Source: Micractinium sp. NFX-FRZ (Eukaryota > Chlorophyta > Trebouxiophyceae > Chlorellales > Chlorellaceae). From it: a DNA stretch of 47,369 nucleotides. Shown piece after piece: positions 1 to 12,100 of this stretch (within the stretch, counting starts at the first letter, position 1; every line of letters starts with the position of its first letter). A program made the translations under genes and the position numbers. The stretch covers positions 1 through 47,369 of the forward strand of contig JAPTJF010000469.1 of assembly GCA_029339195.1 (NCBI GenBank), given 5' to 3'. Under the pieces are notes generated by a model. That model saw nothing but the letters and a program-made list of their open reading frames with translations. It was not told the origin of the DNA and made no database searches.

Positions 1-25
1 CAGCACAGCACAGCACAGCGACATA
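1..25. repeat. short CAGCA microsatellite at the window edge
   Basis: The first about 20 bases are imperfect CAGCA units. They may lie in an intron of the partial minus-strand gene next to them. Confidence 0.5.
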
Positions 26-63
26 CGGCACAACACAGCGTGGCACCGCACAGCCCCGCTCAC

Positions 64-391
64 GTCGTAGCCAGGCAAGCCTGTGCGCGGCTCCACCTCT
101 ACATCAAATTGGGCGTGGAAGAGCTGCTGTGCCAGTTGCTGGGAGTGAGGACAGCAGCGCCATGCCAGCTTCCACCAAAGCCGCTTCCTCGGCACCCGGC
201 AGCGCCGGCGGCTCACGCTCGTCCTCCTCCTCCTCCCCGCCGTCGCTGTTGTGCGCGCCAGCGTAGCCGCCGCCGCTGGCTGCAAAGTTTCTCATGCAGC
301 GCTGCGCTGGCTCTGGCTGGCCCTGGCTGGCCCGCGGAGTGGCGACGGCGCGGGAAGGCGCGGGGCCCACCAGTGCTCTGCACGCCCGCAT
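64..391 (-). CDS. possible 5' end of a mitochondrial-targeted protein (partial)
   Basis: On the minus strand an ATG at 391-389 opens a frame rich in Arg, Ala and Ser with few acidic residues, ending in RCMRNFAAS. This is the look of a mitochondrial presequence. An acidic stretch (GGEEEEDE) follows. A separate exon-like block at 138-64 reads QLAQQLFHAQFDVEVEPRTG and ends LPGYD before a good donor (GTGAGC, 63-58). Its acceptor is CTCCCAG. The two blocks are in different frames and I could not find a convincing junction: a 37-base intron with donor GTGGAA near 175 would join them in phase 0 but is very short. The gene continues off the left edge. I do not recognise the product. Confidence 0.33.
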
Positions 392-1479
392 GATGCTTGA
401 ACGATGCAGGAGGGAGGCGGATGTGATTGGGGGTATTTGGTGGGGAGGCGATAAGGTTGCCAGCGCTCGAGACGGCCGCGGCGGCTGTTGCTGGCGCCGC
501 CACTGCCGTCGGCGGCTCTGCTGCTCCCAGCTGAGACCCTTCTGCTCTGCTGCTCGCAGCTCATCCATCATGCAGGCATCTCTTCGAGCATGTACAGCAG
601 ACGCTTAGGCAGCACAGACCTATAGCTCGGCAGGAGCGTGGTTTTTCCCAACCCCTCCCGCGTCGCTTTTGCCCGATGCTCACCGGTTGGGTGGTGAGGT
701 CAAAGCGAGTGGCAGTCAAACAGCAAGAGGCCAGGACGGCTGCTGAGGTTCGGGTGAGGTCCGAGATTGTGTGCATCCGCCTGGCACTATTGAGGGATTT
801 AATTCTCGGGGGCCAGTCTCGTGGGCCGTTGATGACATCAGCCCGGTCTCGCCTGCAAATCCCTGCCGAGAGAAGCCTGCCTTCAACTCAAATCTCGCCC
901 CCCACCTGTGCCCCAACAAACACCCCTCTTTATGCGGTATGTATCCAAATGAAATGAAATGGCTGTATCAGAGCAGAGAGAGAAGCTGAACTCGCCATGG
1001 CCAGGCCGCGATGATCGATCGCCGAACAGCGCTTGCAAGTCTAGCGACCTTTTTCTAACGTTTTTAAGATAACAACGGTGGCATCAAGCGCGCCCAGCAT
1101 GCTCAAGCAGCCTCGAAAGTGCTAGCTGCGTGGGGAAACTACCGATCGGAGCAGCTGCGCTGCCCGAGCGCCTGACATGCCACCAACGGTCAAGTGTAAT
1201 ACAAATGGGAATGGAAGGGCGTTGTTGGGGGGACCTTGTTAATACTCGCGCGTCCACGCTGGCGGCGAGAAGCAGGTCTGGCGAGGGGCGGAGGAGACCA
1301 GAGGGAAGGGCCGAGAAACTCGGATCCGAGATGGCAAGTTGAAGGTCCGTCTCGCTGTCTCGCACACGTGTCCTCATTTTCCCGCACGAGATTGGGAAGT
1401 TAAATCCCTCATATGTTGCGTGGCGCTGAGACAGGACCTGAGTTCTTTGCTGCTGCTGTCTTGCTAGCCCTTCTCAGCC
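392..1479. other. intergenic region between divergent genes
   Basis: There is no supported coding exon here. The region lies between the minus-strand start near 391 and the plus-strand start at 1480, so it would contain both promoters. I see no clear TATA box or named element. Confidence 0.5.
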
Positions 1480-1936
1480 ATGGCGCAGGCAACCATCGGG
1501 CATGCCGCAAGCCACAAAGCTCTCGTGCTGTCCGTGACGCCGCGAGGCTCCTGCTCACGCCTTCGGGGTGCAGGTGAGGGCTGTCGAGGAGTCTTACCGG
1601 CGCCTGGCTCCCACCGAAAGACGCCTTTCAACCTCACGGCTTTCAACCTCACGCTTACTTGCAGGCTTTCTGCTGCGCCCAAAGCCGCTAGTCGACATCG
1701 GCCTGCGCCCCAACGCTGCGGGCAGGGGAGAGCCGCTGCCCACTGTGGTGCTGCCAGCGGCACCGCCGCCGCCGGTGCAGCATGGCGCACCGTTCAACAT
1801 CGGCAGGTGGCTCTTCGAAGCGGCGGTCGTCATCGGCATTTTGGGCCTGGCATACCAGAACTTCATGCGAGGCATCCCCAGCCTCGCCATTATCGAGGTG
1901 GTGCTCGCCTTCAGCTATGCGGTGACCAGGAGGTGA
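1480..1936 (+). CDS. small membrane protein, two exons, possibly plastid-targeted
   Basis: Exon 1 is 1480-1573 and ends at CAG|GTGAGG. Exon 2 is 1665-1936 after TTGCAG. Phase 1 is kept across the junction, giving 121 aa. The N-terminus (MAQATIGHAASHKALVLSVT, then Arg/Ser-rich) resembles a transit peptide. After a Pro-rich linker come two hydrophobic stretches, WLFEAAVVIGILGLAYQNF and IPSLAIIEVVLAFSYA, so two membrane helices are likely, ending in VTRR and a TGA. I do not recognise the family. The stop overlaps an excellent donor (AG|GTGAGC at 1933), so the gene may run on. Exon-like blocks at 2328-2409 (reading LCSEAALLPKAPPTEIALLS) and 2866-3018 (ATLLQAVDVILLLLAAATS) follow acceptors, but the phases do not join simply. 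Confidence 0.55.
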
Positions 1937-3483
1937 GCTTGCAGTTGGTGTGGGGGCCCGGCTTGCTGCCTTTGCAGGGAAGAATGTGCACGCCTTGGCG
2001 CAACGGCTTTGATGCAGCATTGTGTGGGCGGCTGTGCCCCTGCATTGGGCGGCCGTGCTCCTGCAGAAGCCAAGCATACATCCCCCTGGTCGCTCCTTGT
2101 ATTCGTGACCTGCAGGAAGTGAGCCCAGTCCAGCCGCGGAGCGCTTGGGGGGTGGGCACAGGTGAGCGCCGTGCATGCCACTACGACAGCGGGAAAGTGT
2201 GCACGGCAGGGCTGGGTTGCACAGCATGCTGCGCAGGCCCCAACCAGCGAGCCACACTTCGGGGCTTGCCCACCCGCCTGCTCACTTGTGCTGCCCCCCC
2301 CCCACCCCTTTCCCTCCTGGCCTGCAGCGCCAACAGCTATGCTCGGAGGCCGCGCTCCTGCCCAAGGCGCCCCCCACCGAAATCGCGCTGCTGAGCCGCG
2401 CTGCATCAGGTCTGGTGCTGCCGCCCCGCTTCTTTCCACTAGCGGTTTGTAGCTGTGCAATGGGGCCTGCCCGCTGCTGGGCGAGCAGAGCCTTGCCAGC
2501 AATGCATTTGTACAGATGTACATGTTGCCTGTGCCCTCTGTGCCTCCCCCCCCGCCTCGGTTCCTCCCCCCGCTGGCAGGAAGTTTTGCTCGTCTTGTTT
2601 TTGCCTCTCACCACTGTCCCCACCTGCCCGCCAACCCCGTTCATTTATAATCTGTCTCTCTGTCTGCCCCCTCTCCGTTTCATTGTGTCACTCGGGAGCG
2701 TGTAGCTGCTATTGCTGCCGCAAACTCCCCCGCTTGCCATTACACCTCAGTGCGCCTGCTTGCCGCCTAGGCTCTGCTTTGCTCTGATTTGCCTGCATCG
2801 ACTGCCTCAAATGTCTGTGCGTGCTCCATTGCACGCCCGCTTGCAACCGCACTCTTGCAATTCAGACGCTTGGAGAGGATGGTACACTGGGCAGCAGTCT
2901 GCGCTGGGCCACACTCCTACAGGCGGTCGACGTCATTCTGCTGTTATTGGCAGCAGCAACGTCTAACGAATTGATATGTGGGCATCCTGTTGCCTGCCGC
3001 CACTGCAGCCGCTGCTGAACCCTGGGCACGAGACTGTCCAGTGAAGTGCAAAAAAAAAGGTTCAACAAGAGGTAACAAGAGAAGCAGCGAGAAAACAGAG
3101 CGGGACCACGTGATGCTGGGTGCAGTATGATCAAGGAACAACCTCACCTGGTGGATGTTCCATCCTTCACTGAGTCGGGTGAGGAGTAGCTATCCAACTC
3201 TGTAGGAGGCTGCTCCACCACGACAACCAGCCTGACCAGGCGTTGACACGAGCCTGCCCGATGTCGACATACGGGTTGCAGTTTGCACAGCCAGGGGCAC
3301 CTGCTCTGTGTCGGTTCGGTAACATACACACTGTCATCACATACTAACGAAATCACACGGTCAAGGGTCAAAATGTATTCACTACAAGGGCAGCGCAGGC
3401 ACATCTACACTGGAACGTAAAAAGCAAAGTGGCCGGCAGAGCCAATGGTGCATAAACGCCGCATCGCCACCGGTTTGCGCGAC
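1937..3483. other. region between convergent genes; possible extra exons of the small membrane protein, and the TAF1 3' flank
   Basis: It contains the two exon-like plus-strand blocks (2328-2409 and 2866-3018) noted for the 1480-1936 gene. The second lies behind the acceptor TTGCAATTCAG. The part from about 3020 to 3483 lies downstream of the TAF1 stop codon and probably includes its 3' UTR. No other gene is supported. Confidence 0.4.
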
Positions 3484-6400
3484 TCAAAATCCTGGAGGCG
3501 GTGGCTGCCCAAACTGCTGCTGCGCCTGGTACGCTCCATAACGTTGACCCGCCTGCAGAGCAGGCAGGCAGAGAAGAACAAATTACAACGGGCAGTTGAA
3601 GCAAACACAACAGGCAGCCCTAAGCCACATACCCCCTGGGCTGGCGGAAGCTCCCGCCTCTCTCAAGCCCCTCAAGAAAAGACAGCGGTGCACAGCAAGT
3701 ACGAGCGGCACACCTCTGCTGCCTCGATCTCCGCCAGATGCTGTGCAATCAGCGCCTCCGAGTCTTCCAGCAGTGAAGCTGCGAGACTGATGAAGTCTGG
3801 AGACGAATGATCGGGGCAAAGGAAGGCAGGAAAGAGAGGCAAGTGAGAGGACGGGCATGGAGAGCTTGAGACGCCCATGCAGGCGTTCGTTGACAGCAGA
3901 AAACCAGCACACTCATAAAGCAGCAGCAGGGAAGCTCACAGGGGTCGCCAAAGCTGCCGTGTCCTGGGGTGTTATATGCCACTGCGTTCTGGTACAGCTG
4001 CTGCAGGTCCGCCCTGCAGGCAGGACGGTGGGCACATCAAAGGCAAGAATTGTCAGCAAGTGTTCTGGCCCAGCCAGCGGCAAAGAAGAGGGTACAGTGC
4101 CAGACAGTATGTATGTAGGCTCCCTGGCGCAGTAGCTGCCTCAGTCCCCAGTACAGATCGAACAACTGATGTCCCGCAGTACAACTGATGTCCTTTAGCA
4201 GCAGTGCCGCCAGCCCACATGTGTGTTGAGGCCAGCCCCACCTAAACTGCTCCAGGGAGAGGTAGCGCCCCGACTTGGCCTTCTTCTGGCACTCGGGCAG
4301 AATGATCACCTGGGCCTTGGGCACCCAGGTGTGGTAGTCGGGCGTGTGCTTGGCGGTGGGCTGCATAGCGTGGAGGGCATGTCGGGAAGGGGAGGAGGCA
4401 GAGGGATGATGCGAGTGGTCAGCTGGCCGGACAACATGCCCCGCCTTTGTAGGCTGGCCTGGCACGGCACCATGTGGTTGTGCCGGCATAGTCCGCTAGG
4501 CAGCAAGGGTGCCAGGGGCACCTGTTTGCACGCTCTAGATGTGCGTGCCAATGGGGTCCAAGCCCCACAGAAACACTCACCACTTTGCCAAACACCAGCT
4601 CGTACACCCGCGTCAGCTTGGCTGGGTGTCCAAACTCCTTCTTCAGGTTGCGCAGCTGCTGCACTATGCTCCCCAGGATCGTGCCCAGCTGGCGCCCCAC
4701 CACACCCAGCTGGCCTGCACACGCGACGAGGGGAACATCCAGTCATTTAACTGACAATGATGACGCAATGGTGGCATAACGGCAAGGGGAAGGACGTTGC
4801 TAGACCACATTGTTCTCAGCTGCCGTGTGGTGACAACTCACCTCCAGGAGTAGCATTGCATCAAAACCAAACACATGCACACCTAACACGTCCGACCTCG
4901 TGTTCTAGCGTGGACTCTTCTAATGCAACTCATTCAAGGTAGGAGAAGCGCTGCGCCGCTTGCGCACCTGCTGCTGCGCCAGCACCGCCGGGCCCAACCG
5001 GCGGGCGCGACCTGCTGCCAGGCGCAGGCGTGGCCGCCTCGTCACTGGTGCCAGCGTCCTCCTCCTCGTCATCCAGCGTGTCCACATCCTCATCTGCAGC
5101 GGCCAAACAACATGCATTGCTCACATACAACTGGTGGGAAAATCCAGCATGTTGATACAATGGAGGGTTTGTAACTCACACGGTCCGTACACTGAACATC
5201 ATGATTTGAGACCGGGTGGCCATGCACAGAAGCAGATGTGCATCCAGCTAAGGATGCATTTAAGAGAACACTGCCGGGCAGGGCCAGGAAGGAAGGCAGA
5301 CGGACAGGCAGCTGCATGTTGCATTGTGGGCCTCATGTGCATCGCGCTGCTTCGCTGTATCCACGCCAGCACCAAACACACGCCCCAGACCAGCGCACCT
5401 GAAATCTCCACCTCCTCTTCAAACTCCTCCTCGAAATCGTCCTCCTCGAATTCCACCCGGCTCCGCTTGCGCCGCCCTCCGCCAGCAGCAGCAGCGCCCC
5501 CGCCGCCAGGCTTGCGCGAGCCCCCGCCTCCCCCGCCAGACTTCTTGCGAGCGCCACCCGCACCACCCCTGCTGCGCGCGCCGCCAACGTTGCCGGCGCT
5601 GCGTCGGCTGGCGGTGCGGGCCAGTGGCGCTGCATCGTAGTTGCGCGATCTGCGGCGGCAAATGAAGTGTGCTTTATGGAGGGAGGCATGATGCGGTTCT
5701 CACGGAGCATGCAGCATCTCACACACGGGCGACCACTGCATCCGCCAATTCGATTAATTTGATAGGTCAGACGCAACGTGCCAGCAGTTAATTGCAGCGC
5801 AACACCCGAAGTTTGCAACATGTTGGCATCTCCTACTTCCCCTTCCCTCCACTCACCTCGATCGGGCCTTCTTCAGGAAGCGCCGCTCCTCTCCCTCCTC
5901 CTCAGAAATCTCCTCGTCATCTGCACATGGCAAGCGAATTCATAAGGCAACCATTCAGATTGGATTGATTGAAACGGGGCTTGACTTCACCGCACATGCA
6001 CAGCATACGCCTGGACGCCACACGAGGATGTTCAGCGTGGCTACCACCCTTGAAAGGTGCACCGGTGTGGGAACAAATGGTGCTGCTTGCCTGGCACAAA
6101 CTCGTCCTCGCTCCCCTCCTCTGCGGGCGCCTCGTAGTCAGCATCTGCAGCAGCAGAAGCAGCCGGGCTTGAGTGGGGCGACCTTGAGAAGGACCAGCCC
6201 TGCGCCAAGTTGCATACAGCCTGAACTCCTGGTGCACTTGACTACATGCAAGTGGCTGCACGGGCGCCAGGTGCAACTCACCTTTTGCCTTGCCCGGCCG
6301 CCGCGTCTGCTCCTCCTCATCGTCTTCCTCGCCCACGGTGTAGTCGTACACAAACTCAGCTGCACAGCACACAGAGAACAAGGGCGGAGTTAGGCAGTAA

Positions 6401-9151
6401 CAAGGGGGGGTGTCCAGCCTGCCGTGTGCTTCCCCTGCTCCTTCTCCACCAATGCCAAGGCCAGCGTCGCACTCAAGTCAAGAAAGTAAATGTGGTGCAA
6501 AATTGGCTGCTACCCACGCAGAGGAGCAAGGCCGGAATCATCAGTCTAATGCCGCCAAGCTCCCAGCTACGCATTGCAAACACAGCTAGCTGGAACCACT
6601 GCTTCAAGTGTTTCAGCCCCATGTAATCCCTAGATCCCAGCTCCACTTACGTGAGGGTTCCCGCTGCGGCTTGGCCGAGGCGCCGCCACCTCCCAGCTTG
6701 ATCTTGAACTTGGGCTTGCTGGGGGCAGGAGCCAGGGCGGGCTGCTGCACATCCTGCTGCAGAAGGTGCTGCTGCTGCTGCTGTGGCGGCGGCTGCTCCG
6801 GAGCTATTTGCTGCTCGTGCACCTGCCCTGCGGTGCCAGCCGATGATGGGGCAGGCGCCTCTACTGATGCAGCCTGCTGCTGCTGGGGCTGCTGCTGCTC
6901 CACTGCTGCCGGCATGCTGGGAGCACGGACCATGGTGGCAGCCGCCAATGCTGCAGCAAAGTCGTCAGGCAGTGCAGACGCTGCATCCTGCACCATCGGC
7001 TGCTCCTCCTTCACTTCTGCCTGCCCCTCTGCTCCTTCTGCAGCAGCCCCAGCTGGTTCCGCCTTCTTCCGCTTCTTCTTGGGCTGAGCTGGTGCCTTCT
7101 CAGTGGTGACGGCAAAGTAGGGTGCCTCTGCCTCCTCATTGTACTCGTAGTCCCCGTCATCTGCTGGCAAGGCAAGTGAGGAGTGGGATGGGCACTGAGA
7201 GATATGTGAGACCCAGGTATTGGGAAGACATGAAGCAGCGCAGAGGGACAAGAGGACTAAATAAAGCGCAGGACGACAAGCAGACCGAGCAAAGCGCAGG
7301 GCGACATACGAAGCAGTTGAGAGGGCCGCGCACATGCAGAGGTGCAATACCCGTGTATGGCAAGCCATGCAGCTATAAGGAGCAGCAGCTGTGCACCTGC
7401 CATTCAGCATGCAGCACCATACACACAACAGCATGCAAGCACAAAAGCACTGGGCAATGCAGTCATGCGTATCAAACCTGAGAGCATCTCCTCTCCCTCC
7501 AGCACCTCGTCACCAAACTGCATGGACTCAGGAGCTCAAGTTGCTGACTTCGGTCATGATGGGCCTTTCAATTGGTTACACAAGATGGGGCAAGCCATGA
7601 GCAGTGCTGCCAAACAATGCGCAGCAAAGCATGAGCATACCTGGCGCTGCTTGCGCTGCCTGCCGCTCTGCCGTGCGCGCACCACCTCGGGGCTTGCCTC
7701 CTCTGCAGAACACGGTTTGCAAAACAAAGTTGCCCTTATGTCCCCCATGATGACAAATAAGACCGTCACGCAATGCTGGCCATCCCAGCCTTACATGGCG
7801 TTTGGACTACACCCTACATTGAATTATGAGAAATCCATCCATCGCGGCATGGTTTTCTTGATTGTAAACCCGGCACTCACCTATAGCTGCTGCCTTGCTG
7901 CCGCGCCCCTTGCCGCCACCGCCGCGGCCACGTCCGCCGGCAGGTGCCGCCCGGGGTCCGCTGCGGCCAATGCCACGACCTCTGGCAGCGGCATAGCTCA
8001 GCCGCAGCTCCTTTGGCCGCCCTGTAGGAGCATACAGGTATCAGGACCACATCAGAAAGCAAGAGGAGGCTGGGAACAAGCGCGCAAGTCATGCGATATG
8101 TGCTAAGAAAAGCTGCAGGGAGCAGAACAAGGCTATGCAGCACTGCAGGGCACTGACCACCCAGCTGCAGTCTTCCTTCAGGGCCACTCTTACCTGCGAT
8201 GGTTCGCGAGCCAAAGCCGTAGGGGTAGTTCCCGGCGCCCTCCTTCTGCAGCACCAGGAAGAACAGGAGGAAGGCGCGCACATGTTCAGACCACAAGCTG
8301 CTCGTTGACAAATGTAGTTCCCAAGCTGCATGCGTTGCATTCAGGCTTCGATGACTACACCAGCACATGACTCCTGCCATGTCCTTGCCTGGTACAGCGA
8401 GTGCAGCTGGCCAGGCCGGTCGCGGCCAATGTAGACGATCTCGTGCGACTTCTGCATGCGGGGAAGGGCAGCACAACAATTGGCAAGGCACGCGTCAGAG
8501 CATGTGCGATATGAGGTGGCCTGGCGCGCTAAAGCAACCGCAAACTCTGGGCTGGGCAGCGCTCAAGCTGCAAGTGCAACTGTCATGTTGCTAGTGGCAG
8601 CAAACAAGCGATAGTGCTGACAAGGAGCAGGTGCGCACCTGCCAGCTGCCGTTTGCTGCCTTGAGGAAGACCTCGCGCCGGATGCGCTTTGTCCCAGGCC
8701 CGTCCTTGGGCGGCGGTCCGCCCGAGCCAGCAGGCAGCGTCGCTGCTGCTGCTGCTTCTGCTGGCTGTGCCCCAGCGCCTGCAGGGGTGGCCATCAGTCC
8801 CTCTGCCCGCATTTGCTGCATCATCTTTTGTTCGTCATCTGGGGTGGGCGTGCCCTCCCGCTTGCCCTGCAGACCAGGTGCAAGAGCACGTTCAGTCACC
8901 AGGGTGCTCCGACCAAGAGTTGCTCGTAAAATTTTACCTTTGCTCAATGCCGCTTTATGCGGCAAGCTGCACATCACCACCCCCCAGCGCCAAGGCGCTC
9001 GCACTGCTTCTTATTCACATACCTTCTTGCCCTGCGGGGTGGGTGCGCCCTCTTCTGCTGCCTCGGCAGCCGCCAGCTCACGCTCCAGCTCAGCCTCCAG
9101 CTCGTCCTGGTCTCCCAAATCTTCTTCAGCAGTGTTGTTCAGCACAGCCAT
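3484..9151 (-). other. TAF1: TAF1 exons 30-47 (C-terminal part; coordinates)
   Basis: In order: 9151-9023, 8866-8639, 8451-8389, 8245-8194, 8021-7881, 7702-7641, 7517-7478, 7160-6651, 6359-6282, 6144-6091, 5920-5857, 5649-5399, 5093-4968, 4714-4581, 4360-4242, 4013-3940, 3796-3714, 3552-3484. Exon 34 encodes an RG-rich patch (GGRGRGGGGKGRG). Exons 35-42 alternate basic and acidic blocks, most entered in phase 1. Exons 43-46 encode the bromodomain (VYELVFGKV, GRYLSLEQF, DLQQLYQNAVAYN, ISLAASLLEDSEALIAQHLA). Exon 47 encodes YGAYQAQQQFGQPPPPGF and the stop. The introns after exons 32 and 39 start with GC. Confidence 0.82.
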
Positions 9152-12100
9152 CTGCACGGTCAAAGAGTAGAAGAAAAGGACTAGAAGTGTGCATTATAAA
9201 AAGAGTGCAGAAAGCACTATAACTGTGTGTTTATAAGCCATTGAGCATCAGTGATCTTGGCAGCAAGATGTCCTCGGCAGACCTGTCAACAACCTGCAAG
9301 GACAAGAGGTCAAACATCGTGGTTGTAAAGCATTGAGCATCAACGCATGTTGATCTCCCAGAGGAGGACCTTGGCAGCACGGCCATCTGCTAGGCCACGT
9401 GAAGCGAGTTAATTCGTATTTTCGTGGGAAAACATCGTTAAGACTCTACCCGTACACGTTGACTGCATATAGCAGGTTTGTGCAGGCAACCGACAGAGTA
9501 GGCTGTGCTCTACGCTAGGCGCTGTGTGCTGTGCTTGCCTGCTTCTCCAGGATCTGCTGCGCCTTCTCCGCAGCCCGCCGTTGCAGCTCAATCAGGGTGG
9601 TCTTCTGGTGGCGCACAAACTTGACGGCAGCGGCGTCCACCGTACCATCCTGCGCTGCTGCGCTCGCCAGCTGGCGCACCTGCGTTGTTAAACAATGAAG
9701 GAAAGGAGAAAGAAATGCATGCACGTATACCATTTCTTCGCTGAGTTGTGTTACAGCAAAGAAACACGAGCTCGGTGGCATTGCAGCACCATGCGGTCGA
9801 TCAGGCAAGTAAATCCACGCTTGGTTGGATTAAGTCTGCAGCGCCCACCCCCCACTGCCGCGCACCATGTCAATCATGGTCCACCTGCCCATCCCCTGGA
9901 TGTCCTCCTCTGTCAGCCCGTAGTTTCTGCGCAGCAAGACACCACGGGGCACGTGCAGTTAGTTGAGTGTGGTGACGGTGGATTGATCCTTGGTATAAGG
10001 CGCACGATTTGGTAGTCAATTAGCAGTCAATTACTAGTCATGCAGCAGGCAACAAGCCTGAGATCACACGATTGATGAGCATGCCTCAGTACAAGCATGG
10101 CCAGGTCAAAGAGCATGGCGCACCTCAGCCGCTCCCGCGCCTGTGCCGTGGTCATGCGGCGCAGATCGGCATCTGTGCCCTGCACCTTGCCGGCCTGCCG
10201 CTTGGCCATCTGCTTGGTGACATCGTCAGCGTTTGCATGCTGCAGGCGGGAAAGAAGTAATGGGATTCAAGTGCAGAGCATCCTGCTGTTTACCATGTAA
10301 AACAGCCTCTTTGGTAATGACACAAAGCCCACGTTGCGATTGTTAATGACACAAAGCCCACTTTGCGAGTATCACATCAGACTTTCACAGCTCAGCAGGG
10401 CAACCCACCTTGTGCCGGACGTCCCGGACAAAGCTGTACCCAAAGCCGCGGCCCGTGGGGTCGGCCGAGCCTGCCAGCTGCAGCTGCGCCTTGCCCTCCC
10501 TGCAGCAGGTTGGCCGACGTGCCCGTGGCCCGACATGCTGTGACCGAAGTGGCACACATGTGCTGGCTACATGGACACGCGCAATTGCAACATGGAGAAC
10601 AAATACATAGAATCGTCTTTGAATGATACAAATGGACAACACGTGCTGCTCTCCCACCTGAAGTGGGTGACAAAGGCATCAGTGAGGGTCCACGGGGCCG
10701 ACTGCAGCAAAGGCAAACGTGGCAGCAAACAACAGCAGCTTCGACATAAGCTGTTGATGGGCAATGCACAATGTTGATGCAATGCACAAAACTTGGGTTG
10801 TAAAGCACTTGAACAGCTTGGAATCCACGTGCACGGGCTGCTCTAGCCGCTGTGCCGCACTGAACAGGTTTGTGCAAGCCACTGTTCCACTACTATGCAC
10901 GTCACACATTTTGCTCTTATGCTGATGGTAGGCACACCTGCATGGCCTGCTCCACCAGCCGTGCCGCCTTCTGGTAGCTGTCGTCGGGCGGCAGCATCTC
11001 AGCGGCCAGCCGCAGCTTCTCAATCTGCATGCACAGCATGGCGAGCAAGGGAGGGTGGATGCTCGCAATTCTTGTTGATATTGTATGCAAGCCAGCATGA
11101 AGGCCAGGTACTTCGACAAAATGGCTTAAGAGCCCTCTTCGTTGTTTAAAAAAATCTAAGTTCAAACGAGCAAGGTAGAACATTCAACCCACGTACCGCG
11201 GCCTTGTCCAGCTTCTCGTGCATCACCAGGCCTCGCTGCTTCATCCGGAAGGCCGCCACGTAGCACGCCTCCAGCGTGCACGTCTCCTCTGCAGGCCAAC
11301 ACGCGCATGGGGGCTCTTGGTTGCTGCCAAGTGGCTGTGCGCACACCCTCAGCCCCTGCTTCTGGCCTGCTGTGAGACAGCAGCAAAGCAAACTGATGCA
11401 AACCATCAGTACCAGCCCAAGTCTGGCATTTGCTTCCCGTGTGCTTGCTTGCAGTACCTGGGGTGAGCTTCTTCCGCAGCTCTGCCTCGCTGGGTGGGCG
11501 GGCATTCTCTTTCAAGCTGAAAACCTCGGTCTCTCCATAGGGCTGCAGTGGACAGGCATAAGAACACACCAGGAGACGCTTTCATGCAAGTGTGCAAAAC
11601 GTGATAGTAACGTGGCAGTGAAGACTGGGCAGGCAGCCCCTGATTTATGCACATACTGCTCTGCTCACTCACCCGCACTGCCATGTCGCAGGAGTCCTTC
11701 AGGTATGCACGAATCATTGCAGGGGGCCGCGACGGGAACACCTCCGCCAGTGCCTTGAGCGTGATGAACGCGTGCTGGCCCTGCAGGATCGATGAAGTAC
11801 ACAGGACCAAAGCTGAAAGCATCACAAAGAGCCCAAACACACGGGCACCAAACCAGCAACCCTCCAGAAAATGCAACCATCTGCCAACAAAGTAAGCATA
11901 CCGGCTTGCTCGAGTCCTTGTCCAGCTTGGCCTGCTGCCGCCGCAGGTGCTTGAAGACGTGCACATAGATGCGCCGCTCCTCCAAGTCCCTGCGGGAGGA
12001 CGAAGACATGCATGAAGTGTGCCCATACAACTGCCAGCGGGCTGCAAGCCGTCTTCATGCCCAGCATGCGGCCGCTTCTTGTCCCCTATGGCCACCACGG

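Noticed and set aside
9239..9378. Repeated CATTGAGCATCA and CTTGGCAGCA words in TAF1 intron 29
   Set aside because: The similarity is short and the spacing uneven. I cannot call it a real tandem duplication by eye.
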